Positions 29,201 to 41,200 of a stretch of 64,000 nucleotides of DNA are shown here, one piece after another. The notes beneath the pieces were generated by a model, which had not been told where the DNA came from, searched no databases, and saw only the letters and a program-made list of their open reading frames with translations. Position 1 is the stretch's first letter, and each line of letters opens with the position of its first letter. This DNA is from Asticcacaulis sp. AC402 (lineage in GTDB: Bacteria; Pseudomonadota; Alphaproteobacteria; Caulobacterales; Caulobacteraceae). Position numbers and translations under genes: made by a program. The stretch covers positions 1-64,000 of the forward strand of contig NZ_AWGC01000018.1 in NCBI RefSeq assembly GCF_000495835.1, in the 5' to 3' direction.

Positions 29201-31973
29201 GATCGTCTCCGACGAGGCCGGCGGCTACATCATCGTCGACAACTTCCCCGAAAATGGCGACGAAGGCACAGACCATTTCTCGGGCGTCGAGTATCTGCAG
29301 TTTGCTGACCAGTTGATTGATGTCACGGCGTCGAACTTCGGCGTCATTATCGACGGCAGCACGATCGCCGACGACAAGGCCGGCACCTCGGGCAACGACT
29401 TCCTGCGTGGCTTCGGCGGCCAGGATAGCCTCACCGGTCTCGACGGCAATGACACCCTGATCGGCGACGACGACGCCGACCAGTTGTCAGGCGGCAATGG
29501 CGAAGACGTTCTGAACGGGGGTTCTGCGGCGGACAACCTGGCCGGCGGCAGCGGTAACGACACCTATGCCGTTGACGACGCTGCCGACCTGATCGTCGAG
29601 AGCGACGGCGGCGGGACCGATCTGGTCCTGTCCGACGCGGCCGACTACGTCCTGGCGGCTCACGTCGAGAACCTCAGCCTGCAAGGGCCCGGCCATATCA
29701 ACGGCACCGGCAATGCGCTCGCCAACCTGATCACCGGCAACGGCGGCAACAACCTCCTGACGGGCGGTGACGGCAACGACACCCTCACGGGCGGTCTGGG
29801 CGACGACACCGTGGCCTTCAGCGGCGCCCGCAGCGCCTATGACGTCACGGTCTCGGGCGGGGTCTATACCGTCCACGGACCAGAAGGCACCGATACGGTC
29901 AGCGGCGTTGAATATATCCGCTTCGCCGACGGCACCTTCGAGATCGCCGCCGTGCTTCAGGTAGCGCCGGTTGCGGCCGACCAGGCTATCGGCGGCGGCA
30001 TCGAGGGCGAGGCCATGACGGGCGCCGTCACGGCCACCGACGGTGACAGCGATATCCTGACCTACGCCATCGTCGCCGGTCCGGCCCACGGTACCCTCAC
30101 GGCCTTCGACGCGGTGACGGGTGCCTTCACCTACATGCCCGATGCCGGCTACTACGGCAGTGACAGCTTCACCTTCCGCGCCAATGATGGTTTCGCAGAC
30201 GGCAATATCGCCACGGTAAGCCTGACCCTGAATCACTTGATTGCGGGCACCAGCGGCAACGACAGCCTGGCCGGTTCCGGCCTGGACGAGGTGCTGCGCG
30301 GCCTGGACGGCCAGGACACCCTGGCCGGTGGTGCCGGTCTCGATACTCTGACCGGAGGTGGCGGCAGCGACACCTACGTCATCGCGGACGGCGATACGGT
30401 CGTGGAAGCGGCCGACGAGGGCAGCGATACGGTCGAAGCCTCGATCACCTACAGCCTGGGGATCAATGTCGAGAACCTGACCCTGACCGGTTCGGCCAAT
30501 ATCAACGGCACCGGCAACGCCGGCGACAACGTCATCATCGGGAACACCGGCATCAACGTCCTGACGGGCGGCCTGGGCAACGATACCTTCTGGGTCCAGA
30601 ACGCGACGGACAATGTCGTCGAAGCCAATGGTGAAGGCAATGACCTGGTCGTCGCTTCGGTCAGCTACAGCCTGGCTGGCCGCTTTGCCGAACGCCTGAA
30701 CCTGACCGGCTCGGACGATCTCACCGCGACCGGAAACGGCCAGGCCAACACCCTGAACGGCAATGCCGGCCACAACCTGATCGATGGCGGCGCAGGCAAC
30801 GACACCATGGCCGGCGGGGCGGGCAACGACACCTATGTTGTCAACACCATCGGCGACGTCGTCAATGAGAATGCCGATGAAGGTACGGATACTGTGCGCT
30901 CGGCGGCGACCTTCACCCTGGGCGTGAACCTCGAAAACCTGGTCCTGACGGGAGTCGCCACGATCAATGGCACCGGCAACGGCCTGGGTAACAGCCTGAC
31001 CGGCAACAGCGCGGTCAACGTCCTGACGGGTGGTCTGGGTGACGACAGCTACTACGTCCAGACGGTGGGTGACGATGTCGTCGAAGTCTCGGGTGAAGGC
31101 AATGATGTTGTCTTCTCATCGATCAGCTACGACCTCAATAAGCGCCATGTCGAGACCCTGACACTCACCGGATCAGCCAATGTTAATGCCACCGGCAACA
31201 GCCTGGCCAACATGCTGAACGGCAATGCCGGCAACAATCTGCTGGATGGCGGCGCGGGCTACGATACCTTCGCCGGTGGCGACGGCAATGACACCTATAT
31301 CGTCAACCTGTCGTCGGAAACCGTGACCGAAGGGCTCAACCAGGGCGCCGACACCGTCCTGTCCTCGGCGACCTTCGCCCTTGGCGATCACCTGGAAAAC
31401 CTGACTCTGACGGGTACAGCCAACATCAGAGCCACGGGCAATGGGCTGAACAACGTCCTGACCGGCAACAGCGGTATCAATACCCTGACCGGCGGCCTGG
31501 GCAACGACAGCTACTATGTCCAGAACACGGCCGACAATGTTGTCGAGAATGCCGGCGAAGGCACGGACCTGATCTTCTCCAGCGTCAGCTACTCTCTGCT
31601 GGGGCGCCTGGTCGAAACCCTGCAACTGACCGGCGCCGACAACATCGACGCCATCGGCAACAACCAGGTCAACACCCTGATCGGCAACGCCGGTAACAAT
31701 ACGTTGAACGGTAAGGGCGGGGCGGACATCCTGACCGGCGGGCTGGGTGCGGACATCTTCCTGTTCGAAGCCGGCAGCCGTGCCGACACGGTGACCGACT
31801 TCAATGGCTCAGACGGCGATAGCCTCAACATCAACGCCTACACGCACGGCGTTGCCAATAACGGCCTGGTCACCCAGGTCGGCAGCGATACCGTCATCAA
31901 TCTGGGCGGCGGCAATGTCATCACCCTGCAAGGTGTCAACACCGCGGATGTTCTCGGGCATATCGTCTGGTAG
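17289..31973 (+). CDS. Giant RTX calcium-binding protein 1 (type I secretion substrate)
   Basis: The 4894-residue product is almost entirely RTX nonapeptide repeats (GGxGxDxxx; for example [16 protein letters not shown]), which bind calcium and fold into beta-rolls outside the cell. Order: RTX block; three HCBP-related modules (nt 17560-17850, 18100-18380, 18560-18830; pattern VIEILGDV ... LIIRYG ... GQF ... LIVGG); long RTX arrays punctuated by about thirteen ~55-residue modules of the form SGNRxDYT ... VTDNR ... GVExLxFxD; one cadherin/Ig-like domain (nt 29960-30230); serralysin-type repeats NDTYVVN ... NGTGN; and an uncleaved C-terminal secretion-like region (ADTVTDFNG ... LGHIVW). No Sec signal or retention module is seen. 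Start ATG 17289 ([10 protein letters not shown]) matches the paralogue and is preceded by GGGA; a GTG four codons earlier is possible. Surface layer, adhesin or released matrix protein are the likely roles. Confidence 0.93.
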   Translation: MVNYIGTENDDTFAGAGGEDSARGNDGNDTLSGGQNRDYLHGDGGNDSLLGGEWGDYLYGGTGNDTLVGGVGVDVLHGGSGDDRFVFTFGDSTDYDYIRVSEGSVSDSDVIEILGDVTIDDVTFEITQGHTPGYGYGYTTLIIRYGGEGDDENVIVLENQFNDDVWGTTGSPQIQSLIIGGQTYSLTGGMALTGRDWSDNIQGTSGNDTINGLLGYDTLRGRDGDDQIIGGGDYDYLYGGDGNDTLTGGGDSDDLFGEAGSDRYVFAAGDGHDRVHLSNGGGADTEVVEITGDVDYSDISFQRVSGYDSMLGYGLYDLIIRYGATDSLQLIGQFRNRVTDTTDYNTVTTLIVGGISYGLNLADWHFRGSENYDDLQGFDGNDTIEGFDGGGSLQGHDGDDSLTGGVDGDNMLGGAGNDTYVITGGQDTIGGDEAGDADVVTFAVPVALPSIWAERTFEYDDVLGYVNSGLILHYGNDGDSVYLVGHFLNEMSGTTDYAQKSEIIVNATPFSLAGGFNFLGTVYDDNLLGTNSGDTLSAGEGNDTLSGGLGDDTLTGGLGNDSLAGGDGTDVARFDGLESDYTVSEETIEGVVYTYVADNRDNAPGGIDTLTGVETIQFYTPDPADGPVAIIGTNGNDTLTGGAFNDTAYGYDGNDELSGLGGNDSLSAGSGDDSLDGGAGNDSLSGDLGLDTYLGGAGDDSIADYHDLSHITAGDGNDYIEASGTIIGGLGNDSVYNAHIGTAGDSLDGGDGNDYLSGNDNNTDSANTLIGGEGDDSLEGGANADSMTGGAGSDNLYAENGADTLTGGDGNDYINAQDGGDVIDGGLGNDDINTSGRNTISGGEGNDYIYGSGQVDAGAGDDTIYGYSGSGENGDSVSGGDGNDYIQAYAYNTLSANTIDGGADDDSLQGGYNADIITGGTGDDTLYGGDGDDSLDGGLGFDSVSIGGDYEDFDVTYDEVTDSYTITDTREWSSAGSDTITGVEIIAFYDRAITGEGKVFTGTNDGETLTGTGANDTITALGGNDYIYGDGGADSVDAGTGDDTFYGGSGNDTVIGGDGADNIDAGHGNNSISGGADNDYIYLQDGNDTAEGGSGDDYVYGGRGNNSMSGGEGNDSLYGAGALDGGEGNDYLDNYGWSSSSTLGATLTGGAGNDSLYGNENNTDSANVMSGGDGDDYIGGGNADGDNVIDAGDGDDTIYSGDGNDTIDAGLGFDTVIIQSYMEYFTLDRDDVTGVVTITDNRSGMNGATDVITGAEVIQFYDGEAVFDGEVIDGTADSEQLVGTIADDTITGFDGNDTVYAGGGEDSVDAGAGADYVSGGGSHDTVTGGEGNDQVYGELGDDSLSGDAGNDTLYGDDGDDTLSGGADDDYIDAGYGDGNSVTGDAGNDTLYGAGTLDGGDGDDHVQTNYYFWGGYTSVGSHLIGGDGNDTLIGHSGNTGGGVSSAITTLPNTLEGGEGNDSITGGSHEDIITGGAGDDTMVTDTGSDTIDGGAGNDIAVISGNRADFTLERVGDTVTLVDLRNAFEGETKIITGVETLRFNDQDVTNEVETITGTEDGETIAGTAAGEIILALGGNDSVSADQGDDSVEGGAGNDTVYAGNGADTIDGGADNDLLYGEAGNDSLSGGTGNDTVEDYSGTNTMSGGAGSDSLTGAGTLDGGDNNDTLNAYYAGQAVTLLGGAGADLIYSSGASDSVDGGTGDDTVHVYGGNDTVAGGDGRDTLVIAAYRSEFSVSYDEGTGVITLTDLRVGSPQGTKTLTGIEILSFYDDIVSTPLNTGSPVTGTAVSETLAGTSGDDTISGLEGADTLTAGIGNDSANGGDGADIVYGNYGEDSLSGAEGNDTLYGETGQDELSGGTGNDYLAGGNGDDTADGGDGNDQLYGESGDDSMAGGDGNDYLNDTTGDNTLAGGTGSDTLVGSGSLSGGEGDDQVTVAGQGFGDAGNDSVDGGAGAESLYGGAGDDKLRGMAGADMLDGGDGNDILLGDSAQDGNDTIAGGSGYDVAIYSGNASDYTISTVGGVTTVTDNRPGAPEGSDELTAVELLMFDDGEYELSASAAGVVVIGTGADDVIPGPAPFNALDLTGSDTIDAGSGGDQVEAGSGHDVVLGRLANDVLKGDYGNDTLIGGSGDDTLLGATGNDVLYGSDGAAGGYSDDADGNTDGNPDFDRDSLDGGAGNDTLVGGNGEDRLTDWAGNNLLQGGDDGDVLIGNGTLEGGAGGDQITGTGSLKGEAGADTIAAYAGATAEGGEGNDYLYGAGGFDGAQTLLGGAGSDTIAANWGDDSAAGGEGDDQITGYYGNDTLSGDAGNDTLSDNSGANSLSGGAGNDVVSGGEDNDTLSGGGDDDTLTGGLGNDVIDGGDGADVAGLSGNRALYSVIRDGAGGYYAVNNRGTDGSDQLSTVEIVRFSDSDLVVSAGNTGTIIIGSGDVTLTGSAYDDSITGGATAEDIAASGGNDIVSAGSGADTVTGGTGFDVLDGGTDNDSVSGDAGEDTILGGDGNDVVDGGDDADTLNGGAGDDTVSGGAGNDTITGGSGTDVLDGGLGNDTISGNGDLSGGDGNDSVSGTGQLFGDAGNDTVVTSSGTADGGEGHDAVYVNGGTGRGGEGHDTLYGQSSDDYLDGGLGEDQLYGSSGADTLIGGQNNDTLSGGVGNDAIYGGSGSDRAYFSGYIAGYVIDNVAGHITITGGSYVITYDVDGDGFVTGEIVVNGPDGSDTLFGVEALVFSDVELAVQPYSNVGLVLNGTSGDDIIFGDIGNDTMAGNGGHDRLTGDQGDDSLSGNDGNDVLYGDGGNDNLAGGEGQDHLYAGEGNDAAGGGDGNDTIDGSHGGDTLGGGLGDDSLLAGTGDDIVLGEDGNDTLSGGDGANLLSGGDGADSITNSGSGLASGNAGDDWLWGNGQLLGDAGNDTIYAWNQGFGDSDADVLYIVGGGTGDGGSGNDTLAGWDPYSSDGAQTLDGSTGDDVISGNHSDDSLLGGTGNDTVSGGTGNDTIDGGDDDDLVNGGAGDDVISGGLGNDTASYGGNRIYYSVVQDGLGGYAVVANRSGEGEDALNGVETASFADVNLALNSGTAGDIHTGDGNGNSLSGGGLDDSLVGLGGDDTVSGGNGNDIVRGGDGNDSVLAGSGYDVVYGDDGDDHVDAGAGEDQVRGGDGNDTVLGGDDNDTVYGDGGTDSLSGGDGADALYGNGTISGGAGNDFIRGSGTLSGDDGADTIELTGAAQVFGGDGNDTVSEIWPYFADQSVSGEAGNDLLSSGYGNDTLSGGIGNDTQGGGENDDSLAGDDGDDLLNGGNGYDRVEGGDGNDTLHGGGGDDRLFGNAGNDAFYAEGGNDRIYGGGGVDVAHYSGNRNDYTIVEDAGVIIVTDNRGGTPEGQDTLYGVYSLVFADAAYQGTPNYGYTYTGSTGNDTITDQSSDDVTSDRPGSNDVSSGDDTIWAGAGNDSISGLAGGDEIHGEDGNDTVDGGTEPDLVYGEAGNDVLNGGDEDDRLDGGADNDALTGGGGEDYLLGGDGNDNLAGGDQDDLLDGGAGNDTVNGNAGADSVYGGEGDDLVADGQGDNLLFGGDGNDTVSGTGDLRGDGGDDVLNGSGTVSLDGGDGNDTVSGSGTLSGGAGDDVINSSSAADGINGGDGNDSVNIAGNRAGYALMAVDGGGYAVVRLADLSTDLISEVEHLVFADGEAALSGGDIVAGTDDNNDLTGTAFDDSIAGGLGDDTVTGLAGNDLLFGGDGNDDIAAGDGHDHGDGGAGDDSLAGGLGNDVLLGGLGHDAVSGGSDDDRLEGGDGVDTLHGDDGDDNLFGGNSSDVLNGDAGNDTLDGGAGSDFIWGSEGDDVVSGGTGDDGLAGDDGADNLSDASGDNTLSGGAGNDTLSGTGTLDGGDGHDAVSGSGTLIGGAGNDALSGSGSLSGDAGNDNVTGGGNADVLDGGTDNDTVSGNAGNDDITGGTGDDVLTGSFGNDTLNGGDGSDTAIFAGPRDQYTIVSDEAGGYIIVDNFPENGDEGTDHFSGVEYLQFADQLIDVTASNFGVIIDGSTIADDKAGTSGNDFLRGFGGQDSLTGLDGNDTLIGDDDADQLSGGNGEDVLNGGSAADNLAGGSGNDTYAVDDAADLIVESDGGGTDLVLSDAADYVLAAHVENLSLQGPGHINGTGNALANLITGNGGNNLLTGGDGNDTLTGGLGDDTVAFSGARSAYDVTVSGGVYTVHGPEGTDTVSGVEYIRFADGTFEIAAVLQVAPVAADQAIGGGIEGEAMTGAVTATDGDSDILTYAIVAGPAHGTLTAFDAVTGAFTYMPDAGYYGSDSFTFRANDGFADGNIATVSLTLNHLIAGTSGNDSLAGSGLDEVLRGLDGQDTLAGGAGLDTLTGGGGSDTYVIADGDTVVEAADEGSDTVEASITYSLGINVENLTLTGSANINGTGNAGDNVIIGNTGINVLTGGLGNDTFWVQNATDNVVEANGEGNDLVVASVSYSLAGRFAERLNLTGSDDLTATGNGQANTLNGNAGHNLIDGGAGNDTMAGGAGNDTYVVNTIGDVVNENADEGTDTVRSAATFTLGVNLENLVLTGVATINGTGNGLGNSLTGNSAVNVLTGGLGDDSYYVQTVGDDVVEVSGEGNDVVFSSISYDLNKRHVETLTLTGSANVNATGNSLANMLNGNAGNNLLDGGAGYDTFAGGDGNDTYIVNLSSETVTEGLNQGADTVLSSATFALGDHLENLTLTGTANIRATGNGLNNVLTGNSGINTLTGGLGNDSYYVQNTADNVVENAGEGTDLIFSSVSYSLLGRLVETLQLTGADNIDAIGNNQVNTLIGNAGNNTLNGKGGADILTGGLGADIFLFEAGSRADTVTDFNGSDGDSLNINAYTHGVANNGLVTQVGSDTVINLGGGNVITLQGVNTADVLGHIVW

Positions 31974-32000
31974 GCTGGCAATCGCAAGAGATCTGCATGG

Positions 32001-32036
32001 AATGCCCGGCTGCCAAAAGTAGCCGGGCATTTTTTC
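32001..32036 (+). terminator. Rho-independent terminator after RTX giant 1
   Basis: AATGCCCGGCT (32001-32011) pairs with AGCCGGGCATT (32021-32031), followed by a run of T. It lies 28 bases after the stop codon, so the two giant genes are separate transcription units. Confidence 0.88.
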
Positions 32037-32065
32037 ATTCAGTTCAGACTGCATCCAGTGGCCGT

Positions 32066-32083
32066 TCCCCTGTTCAGGGGATG
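32066..32083. promoter_or_regulatory. Conserved CCCCTG-TT-CAGGGG dyad upstream of the second RTX gene
   Basis: Second copy of the dyad at 17101-17118, again 34-35 bases before the ACAGCATTTGTAAATATTAAG block. It sits between the terminator of giant 1 and the start of giant 2. Confidence 0.5.
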
Positions 32084-32115
32084 TGGGATCAATTGGGTTA
32101 CAGCATTTGTAAATA

Positions 32116-32130
32116 TTAAGCGTTTGTTAA
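32116..32130 (+). promoter_or_regulatory. CtrA-type box upstream of RTX giant 2
   Basis: TTAAGCGTTTGTTAA is a perfect TTAA-N7-TTAA, differing from the box of giant 1 only at one spacer base. It lies 120 bp before the ATG at 32251. Confidence 0.6.
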
Positions 32131-32250
32131 AGTGCCTAAATGGCGCTGGTATTTCGTCTTGAAAAATAGGGTCCGATCACGGGCCTGTCGACGGTTGGGT
32201 TTTTGTGCGCGCAGATCCTTGCCCGTCGGTGCTTTGCAACGGGAATGGAC

Positions 32251-35200
32251 ATGGTCGATTACAACGGGACTTCGGGCAACGATAACTTCGGTGGCACCGT
32301 CGAAGACGATACCATTCGCGGCAATGCCGGCAATGATACCTTGGGCGGGGGCGCCGGCAATGACGTCTTCGTTTTTGCCGAGGGCGATGGCAACGACCTG
32401 ATCGATGTCCAGAACTTCGCCGCGGCAGATGTCGACACCATTGTCATCGAAGGCGCCCTGACCATCGACAATGTCTGGATGGAGCGGGTTCAGTCCTATA
32501 ATCCCAGCTATGGTTACGGCTATTTCGACTTGGTGATCCACTATGGCAGCCAGGGCGATACCATCACCCTGCGCGGCCAGTTCAACAATCAGCTCTTCGG
32601 CGTGACCACCTATAACGCTGTCCAGACCCTGACGATCGGTGGCCAGACCATCAGCCTTATCTCCGACCTGGAACTGTTCGGCGGCAATATTGGCGCGCTT
32701 TTGCAGGGCACCGACGGCAATGACACCCTATGGGGTGAGGATGGCGCCGACCCGATCTATGGCTATGGCGGGCATGACCTGATCGACGCCGGCAGTGGCA
32801 ATGACGTCGTCTACGCCGGGGCGGGCAATGACACCGTGACGGCTGGCACAGGGGATGACCTGATCTACGCATCGTCGGGCGATGATCGCCTGGTCTTTCG
32901 CGTTGGTGACGGCGACGATACAATCTATGTCAGCGATGCTGACGTTGCCGATGCGGATGTTATCGAAATTCTCGGCAACTTGACCCTGACCAATGTCTGG
33001 TTCCAGCGCACCCAGTCCTACCATCCGAGCTACGGCTACGCCTTTTTTGACCTGATCATCCACTATGGTGACCAGGGTGACTCTATTACCCTGGTCGGGC
33101 AGTACTATAATCAGATCTTCGGCGTTGCGACTTACAACGAAATTCGTACGCTGATCGTTGGCGGCGTCGCGTACGACATCGTCAGCCACCTGGATTTGCG
33201 CGGCACGGCGGCGGGCGAAACGATCCAGGGCAATGGCGGCAACGATACTCTGGCGGGTCTTGACGGTAATGACGGCCTGTATGGCTATGTCGGCAACGAC
33301 AGTATCAACGGCGGCGGCGGCAATGACGCGCTGTCCGGTCATCAGGGCGCTGACACTTTGATCGGTGGTACCGGCGACGACCAGATCTACGGTGGCGCGG
33401 GTGACGATCGTTACGTCTTTACCTTGGGTGACGGCGACGACACGATCAATGTCCAGGACTATGGCGCCGGCGACCAGGACGTCATCGAGATTACCGGCGA
33501 CATCACGATTGATGACGTCTGGTTCCAGCGCGTTCAGTCCTATAACCCGTGGTTCGGCTATATCTGGCAGGACCTGATCATCCATTTCGGCGACAGCGGC
33601 GACTCGATCTATCTCAGCGGTCAGTTCCAGCGTCAGTATTTCGGATCGACGGATTACAACGAAATCACCACCCTGGTGATCAACGGAGTGGCCTATGATC
33701 TGGTCGATCACCTCAATCTGCGCGGCACCGATGGCAGCGAGTATGTTCTGGGCAATGACGGCAACGACACCCTGACAGCGCTCGACGGCAACGACTATGT
33801 CTACGGTTATGAAGGTAACGACGTTGCAGACGGCGGCGCCGGCATCGATACGGTTTACGGCGCCGCCGGCGCCGACACCGTCACCGGCGGTACTGGCAAC
33901 GACCAGCTCTATGGCGGCGAAGGCAATGACAGTTTTGTCTTTGCCGAAGGCGACGGAAACGACACCCTGCTTGTTCAGGATTACGCCGCAGGTGACCAAG
34001 ATGTTATCGTTATCGAAGGCGACCTGACGATTGACGATGTCTGGTTCGAGCGCGCCCAGTCCTACAATCCCTGGTTTGGTTATGTCTGGCAGGACCTGAT
34101 CATCCATTACGGCGACGCCGGCGACACCATCTATCTGAGCGGTCAGTTTCAGCGCCAGTATTTCGGCAACACCAACTACAACGAGATTGCGACCCTGGTC
34201 GTGGGAGGTATCGCCTATAACATCGTCGCTCACCTGAATCTGCGCGGCACCGAAGCCAGCGAGTCCGTTCTGGGCAATGGCGGCAACGACACATTGACCG
34301 GCTTTGGTGGCAATGACTATCTGGCTGGTTATACCGGAAACGATAGCGTAGATGCCGGCGCTGGAAACGACACGGTCTATGGCGCCGAAGACGTCGATAC
34401 CCTGATCGGCGGTACGGGCAACGATCAGCTCTACAGCGGGTCGGGCGATGATATCTTCCGCTTCACCGAAGGTGACGGCAACGACACAATTTCCGTCCAG
34501 AATTCGGCAGCCGCCGATTCCGACACGATCGAACTCCTGGGCGACCTGACGATCAATGAAATCTGGTTCGAACGCACCGTCTCCTATAACCCCTGGTATG
34601 GCAATGTCTGGCAGGATCTGGTCCTGCACTATGGCGAGGGCACGGACTCCATCCTGCTCGTTGAGCAGTTCCGTAACGATATTTCTGGCACGGCGGATTA
34701 CAACTGGATCGATACGCTGATCGTGGGCGGTGTCACCTATAGCCTCAGCGATGGCCTGAGTTTTCGCGGGACGGCAGGTGCCGACCCCGTCGTGGCCTCA
34801 AACGGCGATGATCGGATCGCCGGCCTGGAAGGCAATGATACGATCTACGCCTATGAAGGTGACGACACCATCACGGGTGGTCTGGGCAACGACCTGATCT
34901 ATGGCTACGGCGGCATCGACGTCGCCCTGTATGACGGCCAGGCCAGCGACTACACAATTGTCGTCAATGGCAGCACGACCACCGTCACGGACAACCGCGA
35001 TGGCAGCCCCAACGGCACCGACACCCTGGAGGGTGTAGAACTGATCGAGTTCGCCGAGCAGGACGCTGCTACCGGACCGGTGACGCGGATCGGTACGGCC
35101 GGCAACGACACCCTGAACGGTGGCGATTTTGGTGACTCGATCTACGGCTATGATGGCGACGATGTCGTCACGGCGGGCGCTGGCCGCGATGTTGTCTATG

Positions 35201-38200
35201 GCGGAGCTGGTGCCGACAGCCTGGATCTGGGCGCCGGTGACGATACGGTCGATGGTGGCGCGGGCAACGATACGGTCGTGGCCGGGGACGGCAATGACAG
35301 TGTGTCAGATACGGATGGCGTGAATGCCGTCGACGGTGGAGCGGGGGCCGACACGATCGTTTCGGGCGGCACAGTCGATGGCGGTGACGGCAACGACTCC
35401 GTCGTCGGGACGGTTGCGACCACAGACAGCCTTAGCGGCGACTCGGGAAATGACACCTTGCGCGGCGGCAGCGGCGATATGCTCAGTGGCGGTGACGGCG
35501 ACGACCTGGTGGACGCGACGGCCCAGGCTGGCGGCACGGCAGGGGCGCTCACCGGCGGCGCCGGCAACGACATTATGTTGGCCAGTGGGGGTAACAGCGA
35601 CGGTTCGATCAATATCATCGAAGGCGGCGTCGGCGCGGACTCGATCACCGGCGGCGCCTATGGCGACTCCCTTAGCGGTGGTGACGACGACGACCAGATC
35701 CGCGGCGACGGCGGCAACGACGTCATGGACGGCGGTACCGGTTTGGACACCATCCTGATCAATGGCAATCGCGCCGACTTTACCCTGGTCCGCGACAGCG
35801 AGACCGGTGTCGTCACCTTGACTGACAACCGCGATGGCGCGCCGCAGGGTGTCGACACGATCTCCGGCGCCGAGGTCCTGCGCTTCAACGATCTGGACGT
35901 GACCTATCAAGGTCGCAGCCTGACAGGAACCGAAGCCGGTGAAACCATCACCGGTTCCGCTGCCAACGATACGATATCCAGCCTGGGCGGCAACGACACC
36001 ATCAACGGCAATGGCGGGGCGGATTCGGTCGATGCCGGTGCCGGTGATGACTACGTGTCGCTGAGCTATCAGAGCGACGATGTCCTGGGCGGCGACGGTA
36101 ACGATACGGTTTCGGCTGGCGAAGGCGACAACAACGTCGATGGCGGAACGGGCGGCGACAGCCTCTATGCCGGAGGCGGCGCCGACACCGTCACCGGTGG
36201 CGACGGAAGCGACTATATCAGCGTCGGCGCCGGCTTGAATCTGGTCGACGGCGGGTTGGGCAACGACTCGATCTATGCCTCCGGGACAGTCCAGGGGGGC
36301 GAGGGCGCCGACTACATCAATGCCGACCAGGCGGTCAGCTTTGGCGCGACGATTTCGGGTGGAGCGGGCAATGACCACCTGGTTGCAACCCAGAACAACA
36401 CCGGCACCATCAATATCATCGATGGCGGGGCCGACGATGACTACATCCAGGCCGGCAATCAGGCCGACAGCCTGGTCGGCGGCACAGGCAATGACAGCCT
36501 CTGGGGCTATAGCGGCGACGATACGGTGTCGGGCGGTGACGGCGGCGACTACATCCATGCCGGCCCGGGCCTGAATCAGGTCACCGGCGGAGACGGCAAC
36601 GACACCATCTATGCCACAGGCACCGCCGACGGCGGCGAGGGTGCCGACGTGATCAATGCAGATCAGGCGGTCGACTACGGTGCGACCCTCAGCGGCAGCG
36701 CCGGCGACGACTATCTGTTGGGAACGCAGAACAACTCCGCGACAGTGAACCTCATCGATGGCGGTGCCGGCAACGACACGGTTCTTGGCGGCAACGCGGG
36801 TGACAGCTTGGTCGGCGGTGCCGGTGACGACGCGATCTATGGCTATGGCGGCGATGACACGGTCGACGGCGGCAGCGGTATCGACATCTTCTATATCAAC
36901 GGTAACCGCGCCGACTTCTCCGTCACCGAAACCGCAGAAGGTGACGTCATCGTCACGGACAATCGGCCGGAGCCCAACTACGGCACAGATACCCTGACGG
37001 GCATTGAAGTGATCCGCTTCAACGACCAGGATGTGTCCTACCAGGGCCTGACCTTGAACGGGGACGGTACGGGCGAGACTATGACCGGCTCGGCCGCTGG
37101 CGATACCATCAACGGCGCTGGAGGCGGTGACCGCCTGGAAGGCGAAGGCGGGCGCGACAGCCTCAGCGGCGACGCCGGCAATGACAGCCTCTACGGCGGT
37201 GCGGGCGGCGACAGCCTGGCCGGCGGCGACGACAATGACCTGTTGCTGGGCGAAGGCGGCCATGACAGCCTGTCCGGTGGCGCTGGCGATGATGAGATTG
37301 GCGCTGAAGCCGGCGATGACCAGGTGGATGGCGGCACGGGCCGCGACACCGTATCGGTCAATGGCAATGCCGCGGACTTCACGGTAAGCGTCGATACCTT
37401 GAGCGGCGCGGTCACCCTGACCGACAACCGTGACGGCTCGCCCGTCGGTGAAGACACCCTGATCGGGGTTGAACTGATCCGCTTCAACGATGAATATGTC
37501 GCCCTGGCCGGCAATACCGGCGTGGTCGTGCTCGGCGATGGCGTGTCCAATGTCCTGAGCGGCGGTCTCGGCAATGACAGCCTGTACGGCTACGAAGGCG
37601 GCGACCAGATTTCCGCGGGCGTCGGTAATGACCTGATCGACGGTGGCGACGGCGCCGACCTGGCCTATGGCGGCGACGGCAATGACACGGCACTGGGCGG
37701 CGAAGGTAATGACCAGCTTATCGGGGACCGTGGCCAGGACAGCCTGGACGGCGGCACCGGCCAGGACCTCCTGTGGGGCGGGGTGGCATCGGATACCCTG
37801 ACTGGCGGTGAAGGCCATGACACCCTCTACGGCGAAACCGGGAATGACTCCCTGGTCGGAGGCGAGGGCAACGACTACCTCAACGACAGTTCGGGCAGCA
37901 ACACCCTTGCCGGCGGCGGTGGCAATGACACCCTGTACGGCAACGGCACCCTGTCCGGTGGTGACGGCGACGACCAGGTTACGGTCTATGGCACGGGCTA
38001 TGGCGATGCCGGCAATGACAGTATCGATGGCGTCAGCGGCGACCAGAGCCTTTATGGCGGCGCTGGTGACGACAAGCTGCGCGGCATGGCGGGGGCGGAC
38101 TATCTCGACGGCGGTGAAGGCAACGACATCCTGCAGGGCGACAGCGCCCAGGACGGCGACGACACCATCGCCGGCGGCAGCGGCTACGACGTCGCCATCT

Positions 38201-41200
38201 ATTCCGGCAATGCAGCAGACTACACCATCTCGACCGTCGCCGGCGTGACCACGGTCACCGACAACCGCCCCGGCGCGCCTGAAGGCACGGACGTCCTGAC
38301 CGGAGTCGAGCTGCTGATGTTCGACGATGGCGAGTACGAACTGATCGCAACGGCGACCGGTATCGTCGTCACCGGCACGGGTGCCGATGACGTCATTCCG
38401 GGGCCGACACCGTTCCACGATCTGAACCTGAACGGCAATGATACGGTTGATGCCGGTTCCGGCGGCGACCGGGTCGAAGCTGGCGGCGGCCATGACGTCG
38501 TCCTGGGCCGTCTGGCCAATGATGTTCTGGAAGGCGGCTACGGCGCCGACACCCTCATCGGTGGTTCCGGTGACGACACCCTGCTGGGCGATACCGGTCA
38601 CGATGTGCTGTACGGTAGCGACGGTTCGGCCGGCGGCTACAGCGACGATGCCGACGGCAATACCGACGGTCATCCCGACTTCGATCGCGACAGCCTGGAC
38701 GGCGGACAGGGCAATGACACCCTGATCGGCGGCAATGGTGAGGACCGCCTGACGGATTGGGTGGGCAACAACCTGCTCCAGGGCGGCGATGACGGCGACA
38801 ACCTGCTGGGCAATGGCACACTGGAAGGCGGCGCCGGTGGTGACAACATCACCGGTTACGGCAGCCTGAAGGGCGAGGCCGGGGCCGATACGATCAACGC
38901 CTATACCGGCGCGACGGCCGAGGGCGGCGAGGGCGGTGACTATCTGTCCGGAGCGTCGCCGGGCGGTATCGATGGCAGCCAGACCCTGCTGGGCGGCGCG
39001 GGTAACGACACCATCGCCGCCAACTGGGGCGATGACAGCGCCTCGGGCGGTGACGGTGATGACGTCATGACCGGTTACTACGGCCACGACACCCTGCAAG
39101 GCGATGCCGGCAATGACACCATCAGCGACATCAGCGGCAATAACAGCCTGTCGGGTGGCGATGGCAATGACCAGCTTACCGGCGGCGACAGCGACGATAC
39201 GCTGAGCGGCAATGGCGATGACGATACCCTGACCGGGGCTCTGGGCAATGATTCCCTGGACGGCGGCGCCGGCCAGGATGTGGCCATGCTGTCGGGCAAT
39301 CGCGCCGTCTACAGCGTCATTCAGGACGGTGCCGGTGGCTATCACATCGTCAACAACCGCGGTTCGGATGGCAGCGACCGGCTGACGGCAATCGAAACCG
39401 TTCGCTTTGCCGATGGTGACCTGGTGGTTAGCAGCGCCAATACCGGCGCGATTCTGACCGCCGACAATTCGCCGTCAACCCTGACCGGCAGCGCCTGGGA
39501 CGACAGCCTCACCGGCGGTACGGCGGCCGACGTGATCGTGGCCGCAGCCGGCAACGACATCGTCAGCGGCGGCGAAGGTGGCGACAGCCTGGACGGCGGC
39601 GCCGGCTTCGATGTTCTGGACGGCGGCGCCGACCATGACAGCATCGTCGGCGGCACAGGCGAAGATTCGGTCCTGGGCGGCGACGGCAATGACGTCCTCG
39701 ATGGCGGCGACGATGCCGACACCGTCTCGGGCGCAGCCGGAGATGACACGGCCAGCGGTGGGGCCGGCCATGACGTGGTCAGCGGGGGCGCCGGCACCGA
39801 CATGCTTGATGGCGGCCTTGGCAATGACACGGTGACTGGCAATGGCACCCTGTCGGGCGCCGACGGCAATGACAGCGTCGACGGCTCCGGCCAGGTGTCC
39901 GGCGACGCCGGCAACGACACGGTCGCGGGTTCCGGCGGCATCGCCGATGGTGGCGAGGGTGACGACCAGGTCCGCAGCTATGGCGGTACCGGCCGTGGTG
40001 GTGACGGCAACGATACGCTGCAGGGCTATGCGGCTCAAACGGGCCAGTCGGCCGACGAGTATCTCGACGGCGGCATTGGCCAGGACGCCCTGTACGGCTA
40101 CGGCGGCAGCGACACCCTGATCGGCGGCCAGAACGACGACACCCTGTCGGGCGGTTCCGGCAACGACATCCTTTACGGCGGTTCGGGCGCTGACCGCGCC
40201 TATTTTGCCGGCAATCTGGGCAGCTACACGGTCACCACGGACGAGGATAACCATGTCTCGATCGCCGGCCAGGGCTACGCCATCAGCTACACGGTTGACG
40301 AAGACGGCTTTGTCGTCGGTGCGGCGGTGGTCACCGGCTACGATGGCACAGACGTGCTGTACGGCGTCGAAGCCCTGGTGTTTGGCGACACCGAACTGGC
40401 CCTGCTGCCCTATAGCAATGTCGGGCTGGAGCTGAACGGCACCTCCGGCGATGACATCATCATCGGCGATATCGGCAACGATACCATGGCCGGCAACGGC
40501 GGCCATGACCGCCTGACCGGTGACCAGGGCGACGACTCCCTGTCGGGTAATGACGGCAATGACGTCCTCTACGGCGACGGCGGCAATGACAACCTGGCCG
40601 GTGGCGAAGGCCAGGATCACCTCTATGCTGGCGAAGGTAACGATGCCGCCGGCGGCGGTGACGGCAACGATACGATCGATGGCGGTCACGGCGGCGATAC
40701 GCTGGGTGGCGGCCTGGGCGATGACAGCCTGCTGGGCGGAACCGGCGACGACATCGTTCTGGGCGAAGACGGCAATGACACCCTTTCCGGCGGTGACGGC
40801 GCGAATCTTCTTTCCGGCGGCGAAGGTGCCGACTCCATCACCAATGGCGGTACCGGTCTGGCGTCTGGCAATGCTGGCGATGACTGGCTGTGGGGCAATG
40901 GGCAGTTGCTCGGCGATGCCGGTAACGACACCCTCTACGCCTGGAGCGAGGGTTTCGGCGATTCCGAAGCGGACGTCCTCTACGTTGTGAGCGGCGGCAC
41001 CGGCGATGGCGGCAGCGGCAACGACACCCTGGCAGGCTGGGATCCGTACAGCTCGGACGGTGCGCAAACCCTTGATGGTTCGACCGGCGACGACGTCGTT
41101 TCCGGCAATCACAGCGACGACAGCCTTCTGGGCGGCACCGGCAATGACACGGTGTCTGGCGGGACCGGCAATGACACCATCGACGGCGGTGACGACGACG

